A stretch of 54,591 bases of DNA, taken from Robiginitalea sp. (lineage in GTDB: Bacteria; Bacteroidota; Bacteroidia; Flavobacteriales; Flavobacteriaceae). A model generated the notes under the pieces. It had not been told where the DNA came from. It worked only from the letters and a program-made list of their open reading frames with translations, and did not search any database. The stretch covers positions 1 through 54,591 of the forward strand of contig JAHECA010000024.1 in assembly GCA_024642005.1 (NCBI GenBank), written 5' to 3'. Both the position numbers and the translations under genes were made by a program. Positions 42,164 to 49,434 of the stretch are shown piece by piece (within the stretch, counting starts at the first letter, position 1; the number at the start of each line of letters is the position of its first letter).

Positions 42164-42466
42164 ATGGAAGACTTTACCAAACAAAACAAGTACGAACGCG
42201 CCCGCGAGCGCGTAGACGAACTCAAGAAATTCTACGGCAACCTCACTTCCTATGTGCTGGTGATCGCCATGCTGGCCCTGATTAACTACCTTACGTTCTG
42301 GGGCTACAAATGGTTTTTGTGGGCTGCCCTGGGCTGGGGCATCGGCCTGTTATTCCACGCCGCCAGGACCTTCCGATGGAACCCCTTCTTCTCCAAAGAC
42401 TGGGAAGCGCGCAAGATCAAGCAGTTCATGGAAGAAGACGAGAAGCAGGGCGGGCGTTGGGAATAA
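42164..42466 (+). CDS. 2TM-domain protein 2
   Basis: 100 residues from the ATG at 42164 (MEDFTKQNKYERARERVDELKKFYGN); an in-frame ATG at 42134 overlaps the previous stop and adds 10 residues, which would couple translation. Two membrane helices follow (LTSYVLVIAMLALINYL and FLWAALGWGIGLLFHAARTF). The end (NPFFSKDWEARKIKQFMEEDE) repeats the basic-acidic W-x-x-[RK]-x-[IL]-x-x-[FLY]-M pattern of the family. No catalytic residue is evident; a role as a partner or modulator of the kinase is inferred from the shared domain. Confidence 0.87.
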   Translation: MEDFTKQNKYERARERVDELKKFYGNLTSYVLVIAMLALINYLTFWGYKWFLWAALGWGIGLLFHAARTFRWNPFFSKDWEARKIKQFMEEDEKQGGRWE

Positions 42467-42484
42467 TAACAAATATGCCACATC

Positions 42485-42796
42485 ATGAAAAACGACGAGA
42501 AACTCAAACGCGCCAAAAAGCGGGTGGAACAGCTCAAGGGCTTTCACATTCACCTGGTGGTCTATATTGCGATTAATTTGCTTATTGCCCTGGGAAATGT
42601 GGTGGCAAACGCCTCTCGGGGCGAAACCCTGTTTCACTGGTCGATGCTGGTAACCCCATTTTTCTGGGGTATCGGCCTGGCCGTGCACGCCCTTAACGTA
42701 TACGGCCCCAATTTCCTCTTCGGCAAGAAGTGGGAGGAGCGGCAGATCGCCAAATACATGGAACAAGACCGGCGCGATGCCGAGAAATACCAATAA
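42485..42796 (+). CDS. 2TM-domain protein 3
   Basis: 103 residues (MKNDEKLKRAKKRVEQLKGFHIHL). The first helix is VVYIAINLLIALGNVV and the second is WSMLVTPFFWGIGLAVHALNVY, with a longer loop between them (ANASRGETLFHW) than in the two sister proteins. The C-terminal FGKKWEERQIAKYMEQDRRDAEKYQ resembles the kinase version (W-E-E-R-x-x). It is 18 bases after its neighbour and 15 bases before the regulator gene. Confidence 0.87.
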   Translation: MKNDEKLKRAKKRVEQLKGFHIHLVVYIAINLLIALGNVVANASRGETLFHWSMLVTPFFWGIGLAVHALNVYGPNFLFGKKWEERQIAKYMEQDRRDAEKYQ

Positions 42797-42811
42797 GCCA
42801 CCCCAAGCCGC

Positions 42812-43567
42812 ATGAAAGCACTCATCATCGAAGACGAGAAACCCGCCGCCCGAAGGTTGGCGCGTATGCTCGAAACCGAGCAGGTGAACGTTTCCCACCA
42901 GCTCCATTCAGTCGAGGAGGCCATTGGCTGGTTCAGGACTAACCCGCACCCCGACCTCATTTTCCTCGACATCCAGCTCTCAGACGGGCTGTCTTTCGAG
43001 ATTTTCGATGCCGTGCCGGTAAAGTCGCCCATCATTTTCACCACGGCCTATGACGAATACGCCCTCCAGGCTTTCAAACTCAACAGCGTAGACTACCTGC
43101 TCAAGCCCATCGACGAGGCTGAGCTGCAGGCCGCTCTGAAAAAATACCGGGAGCGCCTGCCCGAGGCCCGGCCCCTTTCGGTCGATTTTGAAGATATCCG
43201 CCGGCTTCTGGTCAACCCCCTGGAGCGCGAATACAAAAAGCGGTTCACTGTCCGGGTCGGGCAGCACCTGAAAATTTTGGCGGCCGACGAGGTGGAGTGT
43301 TTCTACAGCGAGAATAAGGGTACCTATGCCGCGACCACAGAGGGGCGTTCGTACCTGCTCGACACCACCCTTGAGCAGTTGGAAGGGGAACTTTCTCCCG
43401 AGGTTTTTTTCAGGGTAAGCCGGAAATTCGCCGTAAACGTAAACCACATCAAAGACATCGTGGCCTACTCGAATTCACGCCTGAAAATAAAGCTGCAACG
43501 CTTTGCTGAGCAGGAAATCATCGTGGCCCGCGAACGGGTGAAAGATTTCAAGTTGTGGTTGGAATAA
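42812..43567 (+). CDS. LytTR-type response regulator
   Basis: 251 residues. The receiver domain has the acidic cluster EDE at residues 7-9, phospho-acceptor Asp53 in LIFLDIQLSDG, Thr at 77-78 and Lys98 in DYLLKPI. From about residue 145 a LytTR DNA-binding domain follows (RFTVRVGQHLKILAADEVECFYSENKGTYAAT in two halves, then FFRVSRKFAVNVNHI). It should be phosphorylated by the kinase at 40421 and bind direct repeats such as those at 40280. It ends the operon; a palindrome follows at 43575. Confidence 0.95.
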   Translation: MKALIIEDEKPAARRLARMLETEQVNVSHQLHSVEEAIGWFRTNPHPDLIFLDIQLSDGLSFEIFDAVPVKSPIIFTTAYDEYALQAFKLNSVDYLLKPIDEAELQAALKKYRERLPEARPLSVDFEDIRRLLVNPLEREYKKRFTVRVGQHLKILAADEVECFYSENKGTYAATTEGRSYLLDTTLEQLEGELSPEVFFRVSRKFAVNVNHIKDIVAYSNSRLKIKLQRFAEQEIIVARERVKDFKLWLE

Positions 43568-43574
43568 AATACTA

Positions 43575-43599
43575 TATATAACTGGTAAACAGTTATATA
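43575..43599. terminator. AT-rich hairpin between convergent operons
   Basis: TATATAACTG (43575-43584) and CAGTTATATA (43590-43599) form a perfect 10-bp stem with a GTAAA loop. It sits between the LytTR gene and the convergent LETM1-like gene. There is no T run, so it may be a weak bidirectional terminator. A second imperfect palindrome, CTATAGAAATTTCTTATAG, follows at 43607-43625. Confidence 0.5.
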
Positions 43600-43628
43600 A
43601 TATAAGCTATAGAAATTTCTTATAGTAC

Positions 43629-44810
43629 CTATTCGGCCTCCGATTCGAGACGATTTTCATCAAAGGAGGACGGCAGCAGCCGGGGGATGAGCTTGATGAA
43701 GATGGGCAGCAATACGGCCCCGCCCGGGAGCATGAAAATGGCCAGGGAGGGAATCGATTTAAAGACGTCGAGCAGCTGTTCGCGAACCTTGTTCCACTCT
43801 TCTTCGCTCAGGTCGCGCATGGTCGATTTGGAAAGCAGGAACACCAGTTCCCGGCTCTGGGAAAGCTCTCGCTGCAATCGCGTGCTGTTCCGCTTGATAA
43901 GCTTCTTCACCATTTTGGTCAGGCTGTCGAGATTGCTTTGCTGGCGCAGCACGGCCAGCTGGTCTGCATAGGTGGCGAAAAAGCCGGTTACGGCCACCAG
44001 GGCCTCCTGAATAACGGCCTGGTCCAGGCTGAGTTCTTCTCCCAGGCTGTACACAAATCGCGATTCCAGGTATTCCAGGTTGCCGTCTTCCCAGACCGTG
44101 AGGCAGGCCAGGTCCATGAAATAGCGCGCGGCAGGGGTGCCCCGGTACCCGTGCAGCCTTTCCCTGTATCCGGCATCGGCTTTCTCCGGGGGTTCGTCCA
44201 AAAAGGTGAGGGAGGCTCGCAACAGGTCCCTCAACCGCTCGTCATATGGGTTGGGGCGGCGAGACCCCAGCGCCTGGTACGAAATGTTGAGGGCTATATA
44301 TTCCAGGTCGCCGGCGTAAGCGCGCGGGTCGGGTTCACCCTGCAAAAAGCGGTTGTAGGTAAGCACGTCTACGTAAAGCAGGGAGTTGGCAATGCTGTGG
44401 ATGGCCTTGGAGAGCAGGTTGGCCTCTACGTACACCCGTGAATCTATCAGCTTTTCGAGCTGGTCTGAGGTTTTCTTTCCGCTCAGGATTTTCTGCAAAA
44501 AATTAATGCGTCCCACTTCCAGGTCGCGGTAAAAGGCAAAGACCGAATCCATGAAGGCTTTAAAGCCCGCATCAGGGTAATACAGCCGGTAGGTGGAATA
44601 GAGCCCGAACAACAGGTTGAGCTTGGCATTCTCGTCGTGGGTTAGGGTATGGGTGGGGTGGATAAACTCCGGGATGCCGGTGTTGAGCCCGTAGGCGAAG
44701 CCCAGGGATCGCAGTACCTCGCAGACCTGCTCGAAATCTACGTAATAAGGCTGCTCCCGCTCGGCAAGGTGCCCGTATTTCTGTATCCAACCCGAGGCTG
44801 AAGGATTCAC
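43629..44810 (-). CDS. LETM1-like protein with a long helical N-terminal domain
   Basis: 393 residues starting at a GTG (44810); a stop codon in frame shortly upstream leaves no ATG choice, and AGGAA precedes it. The first 290 residues are helical and unfamiliar. The C-terminus from about residue 310 (LQRELSQSRELVFLLSKSTMRDLSEEEW, then FKSIPSLAIFMLPGGAVLLPIFIKLIPRLLPSSF) closely follows the LETM1 core, including its single membrane helix with the P-G-G turn. Mitochondrial LETM1 is an inner-membrane protein of cation exchange and ribosome binding; bacterial versions are uncharacterised. A cytoplasmic domain anchored by one C-terminal helix is expected. Confidence 0.8.
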   Translation of the reverse strand: MNPSASGWIQKYGHLAEREQPYYVDFEQVCEVLRSLGFAYGLNTGIPEFIHPTHTLTHDENAKLNLLFGLYSTYRLYYPDAGFKAFMDSVFAFYRDLEVGRINFLQKILSGKKTSDQLEKLIDSRVYVEANLLSKAIHSIANSLLYVDVLTYNRFLQGEPDPRAYAGDLEYIALNISYQALGSRRPNPYDERLRDLLRASLTFLDEPPEKADAGYRERLHGYRGTPAARYFMDLACLTVWEDGNLEYLESRFVYSLGEELSLDQAVIQEALVAVTGFFATYADQLAVLRQQSNLDSLTKMVKKLIKRNSTRLQRELSQSRELVFLLSKSTMRDLSEEEWNKVREQLLDVFKSIPSLAIFMLPGGAVLLPIFIKLIPRLLPSSFDENRLESEAE

Positions 44811-44818
44811 TTCCTGTG

Positions 44819-44840
44819 CAAATTAGGGTGCCAAATTAGG
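44819..44840 (-). promoter_or_regulatory. Tandem CCTAATTTG repeats just before the LETM1-like gene
   Basis: On the minus strand CCTAATTTG occurs twice (44840-44832 and 44827-44819) with 4 bases between. The second ends 9 bases before the GTG start. They could be an operator or a pair of imperfect -7 boxes. The rest of 44841-45071 has no gene that I can support. Confidence 0.35.
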
Positions 44841-45071
44841 CTTTATTTCCCACGGAAAGAAACCCGCGAAGTGAATTATACGCTTCTTGGCGCCGGGCCA
44901 ACACCCGCTTCAGGGGAGGCTTGGCCCGTGCCTGATTTGCGCAGTTCATCGATTTCTATGTGTATTTCACAGTGGAAAGGGCCAGAATGTAGTATCTTTA
45001 ATATTCCTAAAATCCCAAATTATTTCCGGATGCCTCTCCGGGAAGAACGAAGAACCTAAAACCTATATGTC

Positions 45072-45182
45072 ATGGAACTACTCCTGTTTTCCATTTGGGT
45101 GGCTGCAATGGCCATCGCCTGCCTGTTTGTGTACAGGGCCCAGCATTCCCTCAACAAATACCGTAAGACCCATCAGGCCTGA
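45072..45182 (+). CDS. Possible 36-residue single-pass membrane peptide
   Basis: An ATG at 45072 opens a 36-codon frame that ends with TGA at 45180-45182. The peptide has one hydrophobic helix (LLLFSIWVAAMAIACLFVY) and a basic tail (RAQHSLNKYRKTHQA), the form of a small inner-membrane protein. TATCTTTA at about 44993-45000 could be a -7 box, and the terminator at 45286 would end the transcript. Some respiratory and stress complexes have such small subunits, but I recognise no family. Its shape makes a true gene more likely than chance. Confidence 0.5.
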   Translation: MELLLFSIWVAAMAIACLFVYRAQHSLNKYRKTHQA

Positions 45183-45285
45183 GCCTATGCAGCAGCACTA
45201 CGCCTGATACCTCTTTTTTGCAAAGGATTCCGATACGTTGCCATGTTTTGGCAGCCAGTGCGACAGTATCCGAAATACACTACGG

Positions 45286-45313
45286 AAAAAGCCGGGGGTA
45301 AACCCGGCTTTTT
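45286..45313. terminator. Bidirectional terminator before the superoxide dismutase gene end
   Basis: AAAAAGCCGGG (45286-45296) pairs with CCCGGCTTTTT (45303-45313) around a 6-base loop. A and T runs on both sides make it work in either direction: for the minus-strand superoxide dismutase gene ending at 45344 and for plus-strand transcription through the 36-residue peptide frame. Confidence 0.9.
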
Positions 45314-45343
45314 CATTGCATGCCCCGTAGGGCAACATTCCGT

Positions 45344-45937
45344 TTATTCGATTACTCCCGTGCAGCTGATACGTGCACCTGCAGCCCCGCTGGGCTGGCT
45401 GGTAAAGTCGTCGGTGCCCTGGTGTACGATCACGGCCTTGCCCAGTATGTCTTTGCCGGGGTCGCCGCAGCCGATGCACCACTGGTCGGTCTCGAAGTGG
45501 ATTACGGCCTTCCCGCTGGCATCGGCGGTAAAGTTGCCGATATCGCCCTTGTGGTAGCCTGCTTCGGCCCCCCACTTGCCGTGGGGTTCGCTGGTGGGGT
45601 TCCAGTGCCCGCCGGTTGAGGTGGCGTCGGCAGCCGAGCAGTCGGCCGATTCATGCAGGTGGATGGCGTGTTCGCCCGGGGTAAGGCCCGAAAACATGCC
45701 GTGCAGGGTAACTTTCCCGTCTTTCTCGGAAAAGGTTACTGTGCCCGCAACAGTGCTTTCGCTGCGGGGTTCCATAGTCAGGGTCAGGGTTTTTCCGCCC
45801 ATGGCCATGTCTTCCATGCCTTCATGGGTGGCGGCGTCCATTTCCTCGGCGGCCGGTTCGGCATCTTTTTTAGCTTCTTTACAGCTGTATCCGCTTGCCA
45901 GCAGCAAACCCAGCAGCAGGATGTTTACTTTTTTCAT
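45344..45937 (-). CDS. sodC: Cu/Zn superoxide dismutase, lipoprotein
   Basis: About 197 residues from the ATG at 45937, where MKKVNILLLGLLLASGYSC is a lipoprotein signal. A linker rich in Glu, Ala and Met follows (EPAAEEMDAATHEGMEDMAMGG) that might itself bind metal. The dismutase domain shows HAIHLHESADC with the copper ligands, GGHWNPTSEPHG and GDIGNF for the zinc loop, and a late HQGTDDF with the last copper-ligand His. The conserved Cys pair (ESADC and ISCTG) for the disulfide is present. It removes superoxide in the periplasm or at the outer membrane. Confidence 0.93.
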   Translation of the reverse strand: MKKVNILLLGLLLASGYSCKEAKKDAEPAAEEMDAATHEGMEDMAMGGKTLTLTMEPRSESTVAGTVTFSEKDGKVTLHGMFSGLTPGEHAIHLHESADCSAADATSTGGHWNPTSEPHGKWGAEAGYHKGDIGNFTADASGKAVIHFETDQWCIGCGDPGKDILGKAVIVHQGTDDFTSQPSGAAGARISCTGVIE

Positions 45938-46019
45938 AGAGGCTGTTTTTAGAATTTTGATTTTTTGCCTCATAAAGGTAGGCATAATTTGAAACCTTTT
46001 TACAGAAGCTGCGCGCTGC

Positions 46020-46730
46020 TCAGGGCTGGGCGCTCTTTTTGCCCGGTTCCGGGTTAAAAAGCAGCAGCACCCGCAGGCGTTCGTCTTGTATGCCCCCTCG
46101 GAAAAAGAAACGGGTGTAGCCCACCTGCAGGCGGGTGTGTGGATTCAACCAGGCACCCAGGGAACCTGTGAGGCGGTAGCTGGAGTCGAGCCGGCGGTAG
46201 TGCTGAAAAAGCCCTTCCCCATCGGTGGAGGCGTACAGGGGCCCCACCAAAGGATGGCTTACCAGCAGGCGGTAGCGGGCCCGGTAGGCCGTGTAATGGC
46301 CCACACCCGGCTGCAAAAAGCGCTGTTCAGTGCGCAGTCGGTGCGAAAAGCCCCAGCCGGCTGCTTTATGCCGGTAGAGCAGCTGTTCCATGAGCCGGTG
46401 CTCCTGCAGCTGGTTCGGGACCGACTCTTCGGCGTAAGTGGGGTCGCCGTAGCTGTAATGGTAAACCAGGGAGGCCGCGAGGGCCGGCTTGAGCCGGTAG
46501 TTTGCCCCGGCCCGCACCACAAAGCGGTTGAAGGCGCTCAGGGGCTCGTACAGGTGCAGGTGGGTCTCGTGGTGGATCGACCACTTTTCGGAAACCCCGT
46601 AGTCGGCAAAATAGGTGTACCATACCCCAATGCCATCGGGCTCAGGGTGCTGCGCCCGGGCAGTGGCCCAGGTGCCCAGCATGGCCAGCATAAAGGCTCG
46701 TGCCCCGCCATGGGCTAAAATGCTCCTCAA
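46020..46730 (-). CDS. DUF2490 outer-membrane-type protein 2
   Basis: 236 residues if started at the TTG at 46730, whose bases overlap the previous gene's TGA (TTGA). That start gives a normal signal (RSILAHGGARAFMLAMLGTWATARA) with basic residues in front; the first ATG, at 46691, would leave it with no basic n-region. The mature part consists of amphipathic strands that match DUF2490 (GVWYTYFADYGVSEKWSIHHE, FVVRAGANYRL, EHRLMEQLLYR, RTEQRFLQ, YRARYRLL). This is a predicted beta-barrel in the outer membrane. It is a diverged sister of the protein encoded just upstream. Confidence 0.85.
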   Translation of the reverse strand: MRSILAHGGARAFMLAMLGTWATARAQHPEPDGIGVWYTYFADYGVSEKWSIHHETHLHLYEPLSAFNRFVVRAGANYRLKPALAASLVYHYSYGDPTYAEESVPNQLQEHRLMEQLLYRHKAAGWGFSHRLRTEQRFLQPGVGHYTAYRARYRLLVSHPLVGPLYASTDGEGLFQHYRRLDSSYRLTGSLGAWLNPHTRLQVGYTRFFFRGGIQDERLRVLLLFNPEPGKKSAQP

Positions 46731-47449
46731 GGGGCCTTGCTTTTTTTGCGGAGGTCCGCGTTCCAGAAAACCGCCAGTTGCAGCCGGTCGTAATGCGCTC
46801 CCGGGAAGTGGTTCTTCAGGTACCCGGCCTGCAGGCTAACCGCGGGGCTCAGTCTGGCGCCAAGGGCCAGATAGAGGCGGTTCTGCCCGAACACATCGCC
46901 TTGCAGGTTCAGGAACACCTCGTCGTAAAAGTTGAGAAAGAAGGTTTCGCCCAGGGCCTGGGTAAGCTGCAGCCGGTACCGGGCCCGGTGCTGGGTGTCG
47001 GCCGGGATGTCACCGCCCAAAAAGCGCTGTTCGAGGCGGTAGCGGTGTTCGACGGCTACCGACCCCACCCGGTTTTTCAGGATAAATTGCTCAAAAAGGC
47101 GGTGCTCCCGTATGTTGTTGACCTGCCCATCTTCGAAGGTGGGGTCGGTGGGGATATTGGCGTAGCCGGCCGTAACGATAGCCTCATCTGAAATGTGGTA
47201 ATTGGCTCCGACGCGCAGCAGCAACTGGTTGAAAGTGCCGCCCAGGTCGTAAAAGCGCACCTGGGCTTCGTTGTGGATGCTCCAGCGCTCGGCCACCCGG
47301 TGGGTGCCGAAGTACATGAACCAGGCCCCCAGTTTGTCTTCCCCATTTACCTGTGCCCGGGCCGGGGATTGAAAAAGCAGCAAAAGAAGAAGCAGGCCGG
47401 GGGCAAGGCCTGCTTTTCGGAAACGATGTCGGAATGGGTATAAATTCAT
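46727..47449 (-). CDS. DUF2490 outer-membrane-type protein 1
   Basis: 240 residues with signal peptide ending LLLLLLLFQSPARA. The mature protein has the DUF2490 pattern: LGAWFMYFGTHRVAERWSIHNEAQVRFY, LLLRVGANYHI, REHRLFEQFILK, EHRYRLEQRF, RARYRLQL and DEVFLNLQG. Antiparallel strands of 8-12 residues point to a small beta barrel. Its role is unknown. It starts 3 bases after the S9 peptidase stop and ends inside the start of its sister gene, so the whole set is one operon from 52644 down to 46020. Confidence 0.87.
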   Translation of the reverse strand: MNLYPFRHRFRKAGLAPGLLLLLLLFQSPARAQVNGEDKLGAWFMYFGTHRVAERWSIHNEAQVRFYDLGGTFNQLLLRVGANYHISDEAIVTAGYANIPTDPTFEDGQVNNIREHRLFEQFILKNRVGSVAVEHRYRLEQRFLGGDIPADTQHRARYRLQLTQALGETFFLNFYDEVFLNLQGDVFGQNRLYLALGARLSPAVSLQAGYLKNHFPGAHYDRLQLAVFWNADLRKKSKAP

Positions 47450-47452
47450 GCC

Positions 47453-49402
47453 TTATTGCTCTTCTTGCTCGAGTTCGGGCTGCTCCATGGCATCGTCGCG
47501 AATGGGCTCAGCCGCCTCCCCCTTCAGGTAGGTGTCGAGAAAGTTCAGGACACGGCTGTAGGCCTCTACCTGGTTTTCCTTTTTCACGAAGCCGTGGCCC
47601 TCGTCGTCAAAGAGCACATACTCTACGGGTACCCCGTTGGCCCGTACCCCGGCTACGATCTCATCAGACTCTACCTGCAGCACCCGCGGATCTTGTGAGC
47701 CTTGCAGTACAATAAGTGGCTTGGTAACCTGATCGGTGTGGAACAGGGGCGAAATGGCGCGCAGGCGCACCGAATCGGCGCTGTTTGGGTCACCCATCTC
47801 GGTGTAAAGGGCTTCCTTGAACGATTCCCACCAGGGCGGGATGGAGCGCAGGGTTCTGATCCAGTTGGTAACCCCGAACAGGTTCACCCCAACGTCGAAT
47901 TCCTCAGGGGCATAGGTAAGGGCCGCCATGGTCATGTAGCCCCCGTAGGAGCCTCCCAGGATGCCGATTTTCTCCCCGTCGATTTCCGGTTGGGCCGCGA
48001 GCCAGTTTTTGCCGGCAACGCAGTCTTTCAGGTCTTTGTCGCCGTGGTTGCGGTCGTCCAGCTGGTAAAAGGTTTTCCCATAGCCCGAGCTGCCCCGGTT
48101 GTTCACCGCCAGTACGGCATAGCCGTGGTTTACCAGGTACTGCAAAAAGGAACTGAAATTTTGCCGCGACTGCCCGCCGGGCCCGCCGTGTACCCAAACC
48201 AGGGCCGGGGCCGGATGCTCCGCGCTCGCCTGGTGGGGCCGGTAATAAATAGCCGGAATCTCGAGCCCGTCGAAAGAGGGGAAACGCACTACCTCAGCCC
48301 GTACCATATGGGTCGGGTCTATCTCGGGGTTGAGCACATTGGAGAGCTCTTTCATCTCGCGGGTCTCCAGGTTGTAGACATATAGGTTGTCGGGGGCGTT
48401 GGAGCCTCCGGCAAAAAAGCGCATCATTTTCTCGTCGTACGAGAAGCCCACGCTGGTGATGTCCATACCCGCCAGGTTGGGGAGAGCCAGGGGCTGGCCA
48501 CTAGCCACCTCGGTAACCTCAATGCTGTTCTTGGCATCGACATTCACGTAGGTTACCTGGTAGCTGCCCCCTTCGGTAAAATAGCTGCCCATAATGTCCC
48601 AGTCGCGCTCCAGCACCTTCTCGCGGCTGCCGCTGGCCAGGTCGTATTTCATCAGGTAGGCAAACTCGCCTCCCTCGTCGGTGGTGTAATACATGGCCGA
48701 GTCGTCGCGGGCGAAGTCCTGGGCCGAATTCCCGGAGCGGTTCTCGTTTACCTGGGTAAGGCTGCCGTCGGCTGCCTTATAGAGGAACAGGTCGCTGTCG
48801 TTGGTGTTGATGGCCTTGGAAAGGGTAATGAGCCCCCCGTCGCCCGAAACTTCGCCCAGGTCGTAGCCCCCCTCATTCTGGTATAGCAGGGTGGGGGTAA
48901 ATGTGGCCAGGTCCATCTGATAAAGGTCCATAAAGCGGTTGTCGCGCTTGTTTGAGGCGTAAAAGAAAGAGGCCTTGTCGTCGGCCCAGCCGTAAAACAG
49001 GGCCCTGGCCCCGGCATCGGGGGTCAGGTCGCGTTGGCTGCCATCGGTATCGCGCAGGAAAATGTGGTAAATCTCATCTCCGTTGTTGTCCATGCGGAAG
49101 AGCAGGCGCTCGTCCTCAGGAAAGTACGACACGGCAAAAACCGATGAACTGTCAGAGGCTGTCAGGGGTGTCCAGCTGCCGTCGGCGGTGCCCACCGTAT
49201 ACAGGTTGTAGATGCCCGAACGGTTGCTGTGCACCAGCAGTTTGGAGTTGTCCGGTGAGAAGCTGCCGCCCCCCACACTCTCGTTGTCCATCATCTGCTC
49301 GATGGTGTAGTCTTTCAGGGTTTCGGCAACCGAGGGCGCCTGGGGCTCCTGCTTGCAGGAAATAGCCAGGGCCAGCACGGCCGGGATCAGGATGCGTTTC
49401 AT
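47453..49402 (-). CDS. S9-family serine peptidase (acylaminoacyl/prolyl oligopeptidase type), lipoprotein
   Basis: 649 residues from the ATG at 49402, with lipobox LALAISC; an ATG at 49423 adds seven residues. The N-terminal 390 residues are a beta-propeller (repeats such as LLVHSNRSGIYNLYTVG and FSYDEKMMRFF). The C-terminal alpha/beta-hydrolase domain has the catalytic set Ser485 in GGSYGGYM, Asp571 in GSQDPRV and His603 in DEGHGF. Such lipoproteins digest short peptides at the cell surface or in the periplasm. The acidic tail (EQPELEQEEQ) is unusual. It follows the large BNR-repeat gene and precedes the two DUF2490 genes. Confidence 0.92.
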   Translation of the reverse strand: MKRILIPAVLALAISCKQEPQAPSVAETLKDYTIEQMMDNESVGGGSFSPDNSKLLVHSNRSGIYNLYTVGTADGSWTPLTASDSSSVFAVSYFPEDERLLFRMDNNGDEIYHIFLRDTDGSQRDLTPDAGARALFYGWADDKASFFYASNKRDNRFMDLYQMDLATFTPTLLYQNEGGYDLGEVSGDGGLITLSKAINTNDSDLFLYKAADGSLTQVNENRSGNSAQDFARDDSAMYYTTDEGGEFAYLMKYDLASGSREKVLERDWDIMGSYFTEGGSYQVTYVNVDAKNSIEVTEVASGQPLALPNLAGMDITSVGFSYDEKMMRFFAGGSNAPDNLYVYNLETREMKELSNVLNPEIDPTHMVRAEVVRFPSFDGLEIPAIYYRPHQASAEHPAPALVWVHGGPGGQSRQNFSSFLQYLVNHGYAVLAVNNRGSSGYGKTFYQLDDRNHGDKDLKDCVAGKNWLAAQPEIDGEKIGILGGSYGGYMTMAALTYAPEEFDVGVNLFGVTNWIRTLRSIPPWWESFKEALYTEMGDPNSADSVRLRAISPLFHTDQVTKPLIVLQGSQDPRVLQVESDEIVAGVRANGVPVEYVLFDDEGHGFVKKENQVEAYSRVLNFLDTYLKGEAAEPIRDDAMEQPELEQEEQ

Positions 49403-49434
49403 ACAGTTGTTTTTAGGTTTCATCCATAGGACGA

